From Prosthecobacter sp. (GTDB taxonomy: Bacteria > Verrucomicrobiota > Verrucomicrobiia > Verrucomicrobiales > Verrucomicrobiaceae), in NCBI GenBank assembly GCA_017853885.1, contig JAFMIR010000005.1, forward strand, positions 62,001 to 126,000: a DNA stretch of 64,000 nucleotides, read 5' to 3'. This document shows, piece after piece, positions 35,781 through 45,718 of the stretch. Both the position numbers and the translations under genes were made by a program. The notes beneath the pieces were generated by a model, which did not search any database, was not told the origin of the DNA, and saw only the letters and a program-made list of their open reading frames with translations. How positions within the stretch are numbered: position 1 is the stretch's first letter; each line of letters opens with the position of its first letter.

Positions 35781-37220
35781 ATGAAACTAAACACCAAACA
35801 CCTCAGAAAACGCCCCGTTCCATTCCTCGCTGCACTCCTTTTCATCGCCGCACCGGCCTTCGCGGAGGCTGATGACGCTCCGAAGCTCTCGCGAGGCACC
35901 TTTTATCAAAATCCGCTCAGCTATAGCACCACGCGTGATCCTGATCCGCCGAAGTATGTGCGCAATGTGAGCGAGCTCGGCATCGATTCGCTGCTGAATG
36001 TGAACTGGCTCGATGTGGGCCTCGACTACCGCTTTCGCTACGAGTATCGCGAGAACGACCTGCGTCGGGCGCAGTCGGGGCTCGATCAGCCGCTGCTGCA
36101 TCGCACACGGGCCTACATCGGCATCAAGGAAGTGCTCGATCCCTTCCGCTTCGCCGTCGAGCTGCAGGATTCACGCCGCTACAACTCGCACTACCCGCGC
36201 GACAACCGCGACGTGAATGAATTCGAGTTCATCCGCGCCTACGCGGAGCTCTATTTCAAGAACGCTTTCGGACGCGACGGCATCGGCAATGCCCGGCCTC
36301 TCAGCATTCGCTACGGCATTCACAACTTCGAGTTCCTGGACCGTCGCCTGCTCGGCAACAACCAGTGGCGCAACACGGCGAACACCTTCCAGGGCTTCCA
36401 CGCCAGCCTGGGTCAGGAGAGCAATGACTGGCAGCTCGACCTCCTCGCCGTGCAGCCGCTTTCGCGCTCGCAATACAACATGGACCGCCCCGTGGAGCAG
36501 CAGTGGCTTTATGGCGTGATCGGTCATTGGCGGAAATGGCCGGAAATCGTCACGCTGGAGCCTTACTACCTCGCTTTGAGCCAGAGCGCCTATCGCGGAG
36601 TCGCGGAGCGGCTCGTGCACTCGCCGGGGATTCGTGCGTATGGCATCGTGGGCAGCACGGGCTTCGATTACGACACCAGCTTCACCTATCAGTTTGGTCA
36701 AAACGGCAGCCGGAAGGTGCGTGCGTTCGCCTACGTCGGTGAAGTCGGCTACACCTGGGCCACGAATCCGTGGAAGCCGCGCTTCAGCCTCTTCTACGGT
36801 TACGCCAGCGGAGATCGCAATCCAAACGATGGCGTAGACAACCGCTTTGAGCGCTTCTTCGGGTTCGGACGGCCGTGGTCGGCGAATGACTACATCGTGT
36901 ATGAGAACATCAGCACGCCGAAAGCACGCGTGGAGTTCAAGCCGCGGCACGATCTGCGCGTCGATTTCGGCTACAGTTGGTATTGGCTCTCCAGCGCCAC
37001 GGATCGCTTCAATGCGGCCAACAACGCCCGCGATAACACTGGCCGCAGCGGGAACTTCCTCGGCCAGGAGTTCGACATCCGCGCCCGCTGGGCCTTCGAC
37101 CCGAAAACGGAGATCACCATCGGCTACGCCTACTTCGGCGCAGGCGGCTTCGTCGAGCGCCAGCTCGGTCGCCACAGCAGCAACTTCGCCTACTTCGAGC
37201 TCAGCCACCGCTTCTTCTGA
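35781..37220 (+). CDS. Outer-membrane porin, alginate-export (AlgE-like) family
   Basis: 479 residues with a signal peptide (ending AFA-E). The rest is amphipathic strands rich in Tyr, Arg and Trp, for example VGLDYRFRYEYRENDLRRAQ and RPLSIRYGIHNFEFLDRR, ending in phenylalanine (LSHRFF), as for outer-membrane barrels. The layout is of the alginate-export porins, which have an arginine-lined channel for anions. In a sulfate-uptake cluster the simplest idea is a sulfate or sulfated-compound channel; that is inference. A 50-base CT-rich gap precedes sbp. Confidence 0.82.
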   Translation: MKLNTKHLRKRPVPFLAALLFIAAPAFAEADDAPKLSRGTFYQNPLSYSTTRDPDPPKYVRNVSELGIDSLLNVNWLDVGLDYRFRYEYRENDLRRAQSGLDQPLLHRTRAYIGIKEVLDPFRFAVELQDSRRYNSHYPRDNRDVNEFEFIRAYAELYFKNAFGRDGIGNARPLSIRYGIHNFEFLDRRLLGNNQWRNTANTFQGFHASLGQESNDWQLDLLAVQPLSRSQYNMDRPVEQQWLYGVIGHWRKWPEIVTLEPYYLALSQSAYRGVAERLVHSPGIRAYGIVGSTGFDYDTSFTYQFGQNGSRKVRAFAYVGEVGYTWATNPWKPRFSLFYGYASGDRNPNDGVDNRFERFFGFGRPWSANDYIVYENISTPKARVEFKPRHDLRVDFGYSWYWLSSATDRFNAANNARDNTGRSGNFLGQEFDIRARWAFDPKTEITIGYAYFGAGGFVERQLGRHSSNFAYFELSHRFF

Positions 37221-37271
37221 TTCCCACCACTCATCATCCATCACTCCAACTCTCCACCCCTCCATCGCATC

Positions 37272-38261
37272 ATGAAACTCTCTCTCACCCTCCTCATCAC
37301 CGCTCTTTTGAGCCTCTCCGCCTCCGCCGCCGACTTCGAGCTGCTAAACGTCTCCTACGACCCCACGCGTGAACTTTACTCCGAGTTCAACAAAGCCTTC
37401 GCCAAGCACTACAAGGCCACCGCAGGCAAAAAAGTCAGCATCGACCAATCGCACGGCGGCTCGGGCAAACAGGCTCGTGCGGTCATTGATGGTCTCGAAG
37501 CCGATGTCGTCACGCTGGCGCTTGCGGGTGACATTGACGTCATCGGCAAGGAAGCCGGCCTCATCGCTCCTGATTGGCAAAAACGCCTGCCAAACAGCAG
37601 TGCGCCTTACACGAGCACGATCGTGTTTGTCGTGCGGAAGGACAATCCGAAGAACATCCAGGACTGGGACGACCTCGTGAAGCCCGGCGTGAATGTCGTC
37701 ACGCCGAATCCGAAGACCTCCGGTGGTGCGCGGTGGAATTACCTCGCCGCGTGGGCCTTCGCGCTGAAGAAATACGGCAGCGAGGCCAAGGCGAAGGACT
37801 TCATCGCCGCGCTCTACAAAAACGTGCCCGTGCTCGATACCGGCGCTCGTGCCGCGACAACGACTTTTGCGCAGCGCGGCATCGGTGATGTGTTTCTCTC
37901 CTGGGAAAACGAGGCCTGGCTCATCCAGCGTGAGTTTCCCGGCCAGACGAAAATCGTGATCCCCTCGCTTAGCATCCTCGCCGAGCCCACCGTGGCCGTC
38001 GTGGACAAGAACGCCGAGAAAAAAGGCACCACCGAGGTCGCGAAGGCCTATCTCGAATACCTCTACACGCCCGAGGCGCAGGACATCATCGGCAAGCACT
38101 ACTACCGCCCGCGTGATGCTGCCGCTGCGGCGAAATACAGCGCCCGCTTTCCCAAGCTCACGCTCGTCACCATCGACGGCGACTTCGGCGGCTGGGGTAA
38201 GGCGCAGAAGAAGCACTTCGATGAAGGCGGCATCTTTGACCAGATCTACTCCGCGAAGTGA
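37272..38261 (+). CDS. sbp: Sulfate ABC transporter, periplasmic binding protein
   Basis: 329 residues with a signal peptide (ending ASA-A). The mature start [15 protein letters not shown] is the sulfate-binding family signature; [25 protein letters not shown] and [17 protein letters not shown] carry the ligand-contacting residues. It delivers sulfate (or thiosulfate) to the CysTW permease encoded 1.9 kb downstream. Confidence 0.95.
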   Translation: MKLSLTLLITALLSLSASAADFELLNVSYDPTRELYSEFNKAFAKHYKATAGKKVSIDQSHGGSGKQARAVIDGLEADVVTLALAGDIDVIGKEAGLIAPDWQKRLPNSSAPYTSTIVFVVRKDNPKNIQDWDDLVKPGVNVVTPNPKTSGGARWNYLAAWAFALKKYGSEAKAKDFIAALYKNVPVLDTGARAATTTFAQRGIGDVFLSWENEAWLIQREFPGQTKIVIPSLSILAEPTVAVVDKNAEKKGTTEVAKAYLEYLYTPEAQDIIGKHYYRPRDAAAAAKYSARFPKLTLVTIDGDFGGWGKAQKKHFDEGGIFDQIYSAK

Positions 38262-38298
38262 AATGCGGTCACTGCAACTCAAACCACCTCCGCACGCC

Positions 38299-39261
38299 AT
38301 GTCCTACTTCACCACCATCATCGAGGCCGTCGGCCGCACGCCGCTTGTGAAGCTCAACCGCATCACCGCGGGCCTTCCGGCCACCATCGCGCTCAAAGGC
38401 GAGTTCAAGAATCCGCTCGGAAGCGTCAAAGACCGCATCGGCCGCGCCATGATCGAGGCGGCGGAGCAAAGCGGCGTGCTGCGGCCCGGCGGGCACATCA
38501 TCGAGCCCACCAGTGGCAACACCGGCATCGCGCTCGCCTTTGTCGCCGCCGCGAAAGGCTATCCGCTCACGCTGACGATGCCGGAGAGCATGAGTTTGGA
38601 ACGCCGCACGCTGCTCGCCCTGCTCGGCGCGAACCTCGTGCTCACGCCGGCCAAGGACGGCATGAAGGGCGCGATCAAACGCGCTGAGGAACTCATCGCG
38701 GAAACACCCGGCGCATGGATGCCGCAGCAGTTTGAGAATCCGGCGAACCCGGAGATCCATCGCAAAACAACGGCCAACGAGATCTGGCACGACACCGGTG
38801 GCCAGATCGACATCTTCGTCGCCGCAGTGGGCACCGGCGGCACCATCACCGGCGTGAGCGAGGTCATCAAAGCACGCAAACCCTCGCTGCAATCCATCGC
38901 CGTCGAACCCGCCGCATCGCCCGTCATTTCACAAACGCGTGCCGGACAGCCCGTGCAGCCTGGTCCGCACAAGATTCAAGGCACCGGCGCCGGTTTCGTG
39001 CCGAAGAACCTCAACCTCGGCATCGTCGATGACGTCATCCAGGTGACGAACGAGGACGCCATCGCCACCGCGCAGCGACTCGCTCGCGAGGAGGGCTTGC
39101 TCGTCGGCATTTCCACCGGAGCGAACGTGTGGGCCGCGCTGCAAGTGGCCGCACGTCCGGAGAACGCGGGCAAGCTCATCGTCACCGTCGGTTGCAGCAC
39201 CGGCGAGCGCTATCTCTCCACCGCCCTAGCTGATGAGGCACGCAGCAAAGTCGCCGCTTGA
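38299..39261 (+). CDS. cysK: Cysteine synthase A
   Basis: 320 residues. The pyridoxal-phosphate lysine is in [11 protein letters not shown], the substrate loop is [10 protein letters not shown], and the phosphate-binding loop is [12 protein letters not shown]. Makes cysteine from O-acetylserine and sulfide. The short [17 protein letters not shown] segment is also typical. In Bacillus CysK also partners CymR; a similar partnership with the Rrf2 protein at 34949 is possible. No serine acetyltransferase gene is present here. Confidence 0.95.
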   Translation: MSYFTTIIEAVGRTPLVKLNRITAGLPATIALKGEFKNPLGSVKDRIGRAMIEAAEQSGVLRPGGHIIEPTSGNTGIALAFVAAAKGYPLTLTMPESMSLERRTLLALLGANLVLTPAKDGMKGAIKRAEELIAETPGAWMPQQFENPANPEIHRKTTANEIWHDTGGQIDIFVAAVGTGGTITGVSEVIKARKPSLQSIAVEPAASPVISQTRAGQPVQPGPHKIQGTGAGFVPKNLNLGIVDDVIQVTNEDAIATAQRLAREEGLLVGISTGANVWAALQVAARPENAGKLIVTVGCSTGERYLSTALADEARSKVAA

Positions 39262-39265
39262 AACC

Positions 39266-40045
39266 ATGACACTCCCATCCCATTTGCCATTCACCGGCAG
39301 GCACGCGTTTCAGCGTGGCACCATCCCGCTGCCGTCCTCCCGACTGATGACTCAAATCAACCCGCCCGAGCAGCAAGGCATCTTCATCCCGAAGATCGTC
39401 AGCAAGCCGCTCAAACCGGGCCACGGCATCAAAATCGGCATCTTCGCCGGCATTCACGGCGATGAGGAGGCGGGCACGCTCGCCACGCAGGAGCTCATCC
39501 GCTGGGCTGCGGAGAAGCCGGACGAGCTGCACGACTACGAGCTGCACTTTTACCCGATCTGCAATCCCACCGGCCTCGCGCTTGGCACGCGTCACAGTCA
39601 CAGCGGCCTCGATTTGAACCGCGAGTTCTGGTTTGGCTCCACCGAGCCCGAAATTGTCTATCTCGAAGGCGAAATGCGCCGCGAAAAATACGACGGCATC
39701 GTCTCGCTGCACTCCGATGACACCTCCGATGGCTGCTACGGCTTCGTCAGCGGTGACTTGCTCAGCGAGCATCTGCTGGAGCCCGCGCTGCAAGCCGCGA
39801 GCGACTTCCTGCCGCGCAACGAAGCGCCCATCATCGACGGGTTCCTCGCAAAGCGCGGCATCATCAAAGAAGGCTACCTCGGCATCCTCAGCGCTCCGCC
39901 GGAGCAGCGGCCGCGTGCGCTCGAAATCGTCTTCGAGACACCCGCACTCGCGCCGATGCCTGCGCAGGTCAAAGCCACCGTCGCCGCGGTGAAGCGCATC
40001 CTCGCCGAATACCGCGAACTCCAGGCCTACGCCGCGAACTTGTAA
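39266..40045 (+). CDS. M14/AstE-type zinc hydrolase (succinylglutamate desuccinylase-like)
   Basis: 259 residues. Zinc ligands are seen in IFAGIHGDEEAG (H-x-x-E) and VSLHSDD; ICNPTGLALGTRHSHSGLDLNREFW and the late EIVFETP glutamate complete the active site of the M14-like deacylase/carboxypeptidase group. The substrate is unknown; desuccinylation or removal of a carboxy-terminal residue are the usual reactions. Its position between cysK and cysT, four bases after the cysK stop, suggests a part in sulfur amino-acid salvage. Confidence 0.83.
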   Translation: MTLPSHLPFTGRHAFQRGTIPLPSSRLMTQINPPEQQGIFIPKIVSKPLKPGHGIKIGIFAGIHGDEEAGTLATQELIRWAAEKPDELHDYELHFYPICNPTGLALGTRHSHSGLDLNREFWFGSTEPEIVYLEGEMRREKYDGIVSLHSDDTSDGCYGFVSGDLLSEHLLEPALQAASDFLPRNEAPIIDGFLAKRGIIKEGYLGILSAPPEQRPRALEIVFETPALAPMPAQVKATVAAVKRILAEYRELQAYAANL

Positions 40046-40121
40046 AACGACTCTTCCCACTCTCTGCAACGCTTCGTTCACTCCCAAACTCAATAAGTGC
40101 AAAAACTCGTTTTACGATTCG

Positions 40122-40946
40122 ATGTCCCGTCCACGTCACGTCCTCCCTGGCTTCAGGCTCTCCCTCGGCTTCACTGTGACCTACTTGAGCCTCCTCGTGC
40201 TCTTTCCGCTTTCCATGCTCGCGTGGAAGGCGGCGAGCGGCGGCTGGCCGCATGTCATCGAGACCCTCACGCACGTGCGCGTGATCGCATCGTTGAAGCT
40301 CAGCTTCGGCACCGCCTTCGTCGCCGCGCTCGTGAATGGCGTCTTCGGCCTGCTCACCGCCTGGGCGCTGGAGCGCTACGCGTTTCCCGGCCGTCGCCTG
40401 CTCGATGCCATGGTCGATCTGCCGTTTGCGCTGCCCACGGCCGTCGCGGGCATCGCGCTCGTCACGCTGTATGCGCCGAATGGCTGGATCGGCTCGTTCT
40501 TGGCCCAGCACGACATCAAGGCCGCGTATGCGCCGCTCGGCATCACCATCGCGCTCACGTTTGTCGGCTTTCCTTTCGTCGTACGCACCTTGCAGCCCGT
40601 CATCGCCGATCTTTCGATGGATGTCGAGGAGGCCGCCGCCTGCCTCGGAGCGAACCGCTGGCAAACGCTCACCCGCGTCGTCTTCCCCGCGCTGCTGCCC
40701 TCCACGCTCGCCGGCATGACCCTCGCCTTCGGCCGCGCCGTCGGCGAATATGGCAGTGTTGTCTTCATCTCCGGCAATCTCCCTTTTAAGACCGAGATCG
40801 CTCCTCTGCTCATCACCATGCGCCTCGAAGAATACGACTACGCAGGTGCCGCGACCATCGGCGTCGTCATGCTGGCCGCTTCATTCGCTATTCTACTCAT
40901 CTCAAACCTTCTCACCAACTGGAGCCGGAGCCGTACGGGGCGCTGA
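40122..40946 (+). CDS. cysT: Sulfate ABC transporter permease CysT
   Basis: 274 residues with six hydrophobic helices. FALPTAVAGIALVTLYAPNG is the CysT signature and the EAA loop for ATPase contact is VEEAAACLGANRWQTLTRVVFPAL. The late VGEYGSVVFISGN is also typical. Forms the inner-membrane channel with CysW. Confidence 0.95.
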   Translation: MSRPRHVLPGFRLSLGFTVTYLSLLVLFPLSMLAWKAASGGWPHVIETLTHVRVIASLKLSFGTAFVAALVNGVFGLLTAWALERYAFPGRRLLDAMVDLPFALPTAVAGIALVTLYAPNGWIGSFLAQHDIKAAYAPLGITIALTFVGFPFVVRTLQPVIADLSMDVEEAAACLGANRWQTLTRVVFPALLPSTLAGMTLAFGRAVGEYGSVVFISGNLPFKTEIAPLLITMRLEEYDYAGAATIGVVMLAASFAILLISNLLTNWSRSRTGR

Positions 40947-41059
40947 CGCGGCAATGACAAAACCAGAATGGCGAATGACGGATGAAATCTGAATTCGCCG
41001 ACCTCCCACCTTCGTCATTCGAACTTCGACATTCATTCGTCATTCCTCATTTTTTCCTC
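40946..41059 (+). repeat. Intergenic short repeat made of GAATGACG / CGTCATTC units
   Basis: The 114 bases between cysT and cysW hold GAATGGCGAATGACGGATGA near the left and CTTCGTCATTCGAACTTCGA followed by CATTCATTCGTCATTCCTCA near the right. The right part is close to a reverse complement of the left, so the RNA could fold. It looks like a small interspersed repeat. Confidence 0.5.
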
Positions 41060-41914
41060 ATGGCCGCCATCATCCTCCATCAACATCGCTCGAGACCGCG
41101 CAAAGCCACCTCCGAATCCCCTTTCTCCCGCTGGCTGATCATTGGCATCGCCGTGGTTTTCATGGCGCTCATGTTCGTGCTGCCGCTCGTCGTCATTTTT
41201 CAGGAAGCGTTCCGAAAAGGCTGGGAAGGCTACATGGAGGCCTTTGATGATCGGGCGACGACACACGCCATCTGGCTCACGCTGCAGGTCGCGGCCATCA
41301 CGGTGCCGTTGAACACGCTTTTTGGCCTCGCGGCGGCTTGGTGCGTCTCGCGCTTTCAATTTCGTGGGAAGCGACTGCTCACGGCGCTCATCGAGCTACC
41401 GCTGTGGGTCTCGCCGGTCATTGCGGGAATGGTTTATGTGCTGCTGTTTGGAGCGCAGGGCCTCTTCGGACCTTCGCTGAAGGAGCACAGCATCAAAATC
41501 ATCTTCGCGCTGCCCGGTATCGTGCTCAGCACCATCTTCGTCACCTTCACCTTCGTCGCGCGAGTGCTCGCGCCGCAGATGGAGGCCCAGGGACAGGCCG
41601 AGGAAGAGGCCGCGATGACGCTCGGCGCGAACGGTTGGCAGATGTTCTGGCGCGTCACGCTGCCGAAAATCAAATGGGGCCTGCTTTACGGCATCATCTT
41701 GTGCAACGCGCGCAGCATGGGCGAGTTCGGCGCGGTGTCCGTCGTCAGCGGCCACATCCGCAACAAGACCAACACCGTGCCGCTGCACATCGAGGTTCTT
41801 TACAACGAATACCAGTTTGTCCCCGCCTTCGCCGTCGCGTCCGTGCTCGCACTGCTCGCGCTGGTGACTCTGATTTTGAAAACTCTGACGACCACCCCAC
41901 GAGGAGCAGCATGA
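41060..41914 (+). CDS. cysW: Sulfate ABC transporter permease CysW
   Basis: 284 residues with six helices. [19 protein letters not shown] and the EAA loop [20 protein letters not shown] are typical, and [20 protein letters not shown] is the CysW signature. The start at 41060 follows the intergenic repeat; an earlier in-frame ATG at 40982 lies inside it and is not favoured. Ends overlapping cysA (ATGA). Confidence 0.95.
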   Translation: MAAIILHQHRSRPRKATSESPFSRWLIIGIAVVFMALMFVLPLVVIFQEAFRKGWEGYMEAFDDRATTHAIWLTLQVAAITVPLNTLFGLAAAWCVSRFQFRGKRLLTALIELPLWVSPVIAGMVYVLLFGAQGLFGPSLKEHSIKIIFALPGIVLSTIFVTFTFVARVLAPQMEAQGQAEEEAAMTLGANGWQMFWRVTLPKIKWGLLYGIILCNARSMGEFGAVSVVSGHIRNKTNTVPLHIEVLYNEYQFVPAFAVASVLALLALVTLILKTLTTTPRGAA

Positions 41915-42645
41915 GCATCCACATCCACAATATCTCCAAATCCTTCGGCAGCTTCAACGCCTTGAAGAACGTCGATCTCGAAGTCAAAACCGGCGAGCTC
42001 GTCGCCCTTCTCGGCCCAAGCGGCAGCGGCAAGACCACGCTGCTGCGCATCATCGCCGGACTCGAATTCGCCGATGAAGGCGCGGGCAGCATCGAGTTTC
42101 ACGGCAGCGATGTCACCAACCGCACCGCCTACGAGCGCAAAGCCGGCTTCGTGTTTCAAAACTACGCGCTCTTCAATCACATGACCGTCGCCGAAAACAT
42201 CGCCTTCGGCCTCCGCGTCATGAAACGGCCCGAGCGCCCCTCGCGCGAGGACATCGACCGCAGCGTCACCGAGCTGCTGCGCCGCATCGCCCTCGAAGGC
42301 TACGGCAACCGCTACCCCACGCAGCTCAGCGGCGGCCAGCGTCAACGTGTCGCCCTCGCCCGCGCCCTCGCCGTCGGCCCACAGGTCCTGCTGCTCGATG
42401 AACCCTTCGGCGCTCTCGACGCCAAAGTGCGCAAAACGCTGCGCAAATGGCTCCGCCAGTTCCACGACGAGACCCGCGTCACCACGCTCTTTGTCACGCA
42501 CGATCAAGATGAGGCCTTCGAACTCGCCGACCGCGTCGTCATCCTCCACGAAGGCCATATCCAGCAAGTAGGCTCTCCCGCCCAGCTTCGCGAAAACCCA
42601 GAAAACGAGTTCGTAGCCGACTTTCTCGACTCCGTCATGATTTGA
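41911..42645 (+). CDS. cysA: Sulfate ABC transporter ATP-binding protein, short CysA
   Basis: 244 residues. Walker [11 protein letters not shown]-loop FVFQNYALF, signature [15 protein letters not shown], Walker [12 protein letters not shown] and switch histidine VTHDQDEA are intact. It ends at [11 protein letters not shown], about 100 residues before the end of normal CysA proteins, so the C-terminal TOBE/regulatory domain is missing. There is no visible remnant of it in the following DNA. Confidence 0.94.
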   Translation: MSIHIHNISKSFGSFNALKNVDLEVKTGELVALLGPSGSGKTTLLRIIAGLEFADEGAGSIEFHGSDVTNRTAYERKAGFVFQNYALFNHMTVAENIAFGLRVMKRPERPSREDIDRSVTELLRRIALEGYGNRYPTQLSGGQRQRVALARALAVGPQVLLLDEPFGALDAKVRKTLRKWLRQFHDETRVTTLFVTHDQDEAFELADRVVILHEGHIQQVGSPAQLRENPENEFVADFLDSVMI

Positions 42646-43120
42646 TCCTAAGCTGTTTCGATTAAACTAAGCATCGCATAGGAACGATTCCTCGCTGTGG
42701 GAAAATTAGCTTCGAGAATTTTCATCAACCGGCGTCCGCAATGACAAAATAAAATGTCTGGAATAAAATTAGACCCTTGATATGCGGCAGGAGCGAATGC
42801 GTTTTTTTGAGAAAGCTGATTTGGCTGTTAGCACAGCTCGCGCTAGAGCTGTCTTTCATGATTTCTTTCCTACTGAGTGAGAAAGTGAACAAGATCCTAA
42901 AATGTTAGCGATCCTAGGTCTTGGTGTTGCTATAGTCGGTAAGTAGATCCGCCAAGACAAATTGAAGTTGGTAATTTGTTCTTTTCCAATTCCCAAAAGC
43001 AAGCCCAAGCATTGCTGTATCCTTTCTAGTCTCAAGAGACACTAGATGAACTTGTTGGATAGAATCTTCATCGAGGTGTCAGGAAGGTTGCTGGATGGTG
43101 AACATGATGCTGTGAAGAAG
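42646..43120. other. 475-base stretch without a recognisable gene
   Basis: No convincing reading frame on either strand. It is AT-richer than the surroundings. The only structure seen is a 7-base hairpin ACAGCTC-GCGCTA-GAGCTGT at 42833-42852 followed by CTTTC, possibly a weak terminator for the sulfate cluster, and an imperfect hairpin at about 43026-43045 on the downstream side of the tRNA. Confidence 0.6.
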
Positions 43121-43205
43121 TGCCGATGGCCGGACTCGAACCGGCAAACAAGTTTCCTTGTAGCAGATTTTAAGTCTGCTGTGTTTACCATTTCACCACA
43201 TCGGC
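43121..43205 (-). tRNA. tRNA-Leu (anticodon TAA)
   Basis: 85 bases. Acceptor stem GCCGATG/CATCGGC, anticodon stem GCAGA/TCTGC with loop CTTAAAA giving anticodon TAA, long variable arm as in class II tRNAs, and a T-arm with GGTTCGAGTCC. Discriminator base is A, and CCA is not encoded. Confidence 0.96.
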
Positions 43206-43247
43206 GCGGGAACTGACACATGGAGTGTAGCGAAGCCTTTGTCAGGC

Positions 43248-43673
43248 TCAATAGCTGAAAAGCTCGCCGTGATGGAAGAAACGTTCGAGCTCCAAGACGG
43301 CGTTTTCAGGCGAGTCGGAGGCATGGACGACATTCGTCATCTTATCATCGCCAAAATCACCACGAATGGTGCCTTTCGGAGCGGTCTTTGAATCCGTGGG
43401 GCCTAGGAGATCACGCACATGGGCGATTACGTTTTCGCCAGCGAGGGCAATGGCGATGACCGGCTTGCTCTTCATGAAATCAGCCACAGTGGGAAAGAAG
43501 GGTCGGTCAGCGATGTGCGCGTAGTGCTCCTTGAGCAGTTCGTCAGTAAGACGAATCATCTTGCAGCCCCGGATGCGGAAGCCTTCGTCTTCAAAACGTT
43601 TGATGACAGTACCGTTGATGCCTTTGGCAACACAGTCGGGCTTGAGCAGGATGAGGGTGGTTTCTTGGGCCAT
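43248..43673 (-). CDS. ndk: Nucleoside diphosphate kinase
   Basis: 141 residues. Transfers gamma-phosphate among nucleotides. TLILLKPDCVAKG is the N-terminal signature and the phosphorylated histidine is in TNVVHASDSPENA. GTIRGDFGDD is conserved as well. Start at 43673 gives MAQETTLIL. Encoded 42 bases downstream of the tRNA-Leu in the same direction of reading reversed (gene precedes tRNA on the minus strand), so the two could share a transcript. Confidence 0.95.
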   Translation of the reverse strand: MAQETTLILLKPDCVAKGINGTVIKRFEDEGFRIRGCKMIRLTDELLKEHYAHIADRPFFPTVADFMKSKPVIAIALAGENVIAHVRDLLGPTDSKTAPKGTIRGDFGDDKMTNVVHASDSPENAVLELERFFHHGELFSY

Positions 43674-43768
43674 GTTCAGAAAGTTGGAAGAAGGGGGTTG
43701 GCACAGTGCCGCCCGCAGCACCAGCCGTCAAGAGCGGGTATGCCTAGAAGGCCATAGAGGGAAAAGCA

Positions 43769-45250
43769 TCACTCACCTCTCAAATCGAGGCAAATCATTC
43801 GCTCGCCGGTCTTTTGCATGAGGTCCTTCGTTTGTTGGCGAACATAAAGCAGGCCATGGCTGAGAACAGGAAGGCTCCAGGTGTTCAATGCATAGAATGG
43901 CTGTGCTTGGGCTAGCACCTTGGCCCCGGCGGGGCTGAGGTCGAGCCAGTGTAGGGAGCCGATCTCACCTAGGCAGAGGAAGGCACTATCCGCCCTAAGA
44001 AGACTCGCTCGCAGGATGCTGAGGCGTACGGGATTGGTGCGACCGGTTTGCTTGCTGAAATCGGCATCCTCCCACTCGATTTTTTGCTCCCACACTTCCA
44101 CGCCGGTATCCGCATTGACGCAGACGAGGCGAGATTTTGGCTCTGTCTCACCGTCGATGGCATAGAGATGGCCGTCGTGATACACGGGGTTCATCCAGTG
44201 CACGCCGAGTTTCTTGGATTGCCACACTTCCTTCGGCTGAAAATCGGTATCATATTCCACCATCACGCCGCCGAGTGGCTGGCCCTTCGGATACGCAGTG
44301 GTGATAAAAGCGCGGTTTTTCTTCGGAATAACGACCGGTGAGGAGCCGATGGCTTGGATGTATTCATCATCACGCCACGGGAACTTGGAATGCAGTTTTC
44401 CACTAACTGGATCGATGCACATGAGACCACCAGTGGCTGGATCACTCTCGCCGCCGGCGTAGACGAGTGCCTTCGTCTTCCCGTGCAGATTCGCGGGGAT
44501 GGGCGAGGCATAGCTCGCCCCCCAAGCGTCCTCGACCTGCCAGATGATTTCGCCGCTTTTGAGATCAAAAGCCGCTACGCTTACGCCTGCCTCAGCGAGG
44601 CGCTCCTTGCGTTCTCGCATACCTGAGGACGCATCAATGGTAGCTTTTTTGCCGCCGACATTCACGATGACGCGACCCTCGAGAATCAAAGGCGTGCCTC
44701 CGGCACCGAAGAAATCCTGCGGCACATGCATCTCGCTGCGCAGATCGTGCTTCCAGAGTAGTTTGCCCGTCTTCAAATCAAGCGCACGCAGCTCTGCGGT
44801 CACGCCAAAAGTCACCACGATGCCTTCCGCGATCACCGGACTGCCTCGTGGACCATTGCTGAAGCCGTAGCGATCCTGATAAGTCACCGAATAGTCATGC
44901 AGCCAGAAGCGCTTTCCATTCTCGCGATGCAGGCACTCGATGGTCTCCTTGCCTTCGAGGGCGTGGAAGATCACGCAATGCTCACCGCTGATCGCGGGCG
45001 AGTTGTATCCATCTCCCATTGCTACCTCCCAAACGGCTTTTGGTTCGCCCGTAGCCCATTTCTTCAAAAGAGGCGTTTCGGGTGAAATAGCATCATCCGT
45101 GGGACCGAGCACACGCGGCCAATCGCTGGTCTTCGCGGCCTTCGAGAGCGGTTTGGGCGCGGCATGGAAGGTGAGGCGGTCAAAGGCCTCCTGCGCGGTG
45201 CAGGCGGAGAAGGCAAAAAGCAGCAGAAACAGTCTCGACGGATTTTTCAT
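43769..45250 (-). CDS. Exported PQQ-like beta-propeller protein
   Basis: 493 residues with a signal peptide carrying a cysteine (AFSACTAQ), possibly a lipoprotein. Repeated blades such as ALDLKTGKLLWKHDL, AAFDLKSGEIIWQVED and CVNADTGVEVWEQKI show the tryptophan-docking propeller of PQQ-like proteins. The PQQ-binding residues of true quinoprotein dehydrogenases are not evident, so a binding or scaffold role is as likely. Such proteins are abundant in Verrucomicrobia and Planctomycetes. Confidence 0.85.
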   Translation of the reverse strand: MKNPSRLFLLLFAFSACTAQEAFDRLTFHAAPKPLSKAAKTSDWPRVLGPTDDAISPETPLLKKWATGEPKAVWEVAMGDGYNSPAISGEHCVIFHALEGKETIECLHRENGKRFWLHDYSVTYQDRYGFSNGPRGSPVIAEGIVVTFGVTAELRALDLKTGKLLWKHDLRSEMHVPQDFFGAGGTPLILEGRVIVNVGGKKATIDASSGMRERKERLAEAGVSVAAFDLKSGEIIWQVEDAWGASYASPIPANLHGKTKALVYAGGESDPATGGLMCIDPVSGKLHSKFPWRDDEYIQAIGSSPVVIPKKNRAFITTAYPKGQPLGGVMVEYDTDFQPKEVWQSKKLGVHWMNPVYHDGHLYAIDGETEPKSRLVCVNADTGVEVWEQKIEWEDADFSKQTGRTNPVRLSILRASLLRADSAFLCLGEIGSLHWLDLSPAGAKVLAQAQPFYALNTWSLPVLSHGLLYVRQQTKDLMQKTGERMICLDLRGE

Positions 45251-45273
45251 GTTGTGTCAGGCTACTGAACGTC

Positions 45274-45666
45274 ATGAAGAACGCCACTCTCATCCTCGCT
45301 GCTGCTGTTTCCCTGTTTTTGAACTCCTGCACGTGCTGCCAGACTACACCCAAGGGCAAAGTCGAGCACATCGTGCTCGTGTGGCTGAAGCGCCCAGGCA
45401 ACGCTGCAGATCGCGCCACGCTGATCGCCACCGCGCGAAAGTTCAAAGCGGAGATCAAAGAGATTCAGCACCTCAGCGTCGGCACTGCTGTGCCGAGTGA
45501 ACGCCCGATCGTCGATGATAGCTTTGATGTGGCCTTCGTGATGCGTTTTGCCAGCAAAGTGGACATGGACGCCTACGAAAAGCATCCTGTGCATCAAAAG
45601 TCAGTGAAGGAAACCCTCCTGCCTATCGCGAAGAAAGTGCAGGTCTATGACATCGGCTGCGAGTGA
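45274..45666 (+). CDS. Dabb-domain lipoprotein
   Basis: 130 residues. A lipoprotein-type signal (AVSLFLNSC) is followed by CCQTTPKG and then the stress-responsive A/B barrel: VEHIVLVWLKRPGN, EIQHLSVGTAVP and YEKHPVHQKSVKE. The Dabb fold is a ferredoxin-like dimer with varied roles. Divergent from the PQQ-like gene, 23 bases apart. Confidence 0.83.
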   Translation: MKNATLILAAAVSLFLNSCTCCQTTPKGKVEHIVLVWLKRPGNAADRATLIATARKFKAEIKEIQHLSVGTAVPSERPIVDDSFDVAFVMRFASKVDMDAYEKHPVHQKSVKETLLPIAKKVQVYDIGCE

Positions 45667-45718
45667 GCAGATCCGTGGATAAATCCGCCCTCACACGGAG
45701 TTTCAGGCCTGCCAAGCC

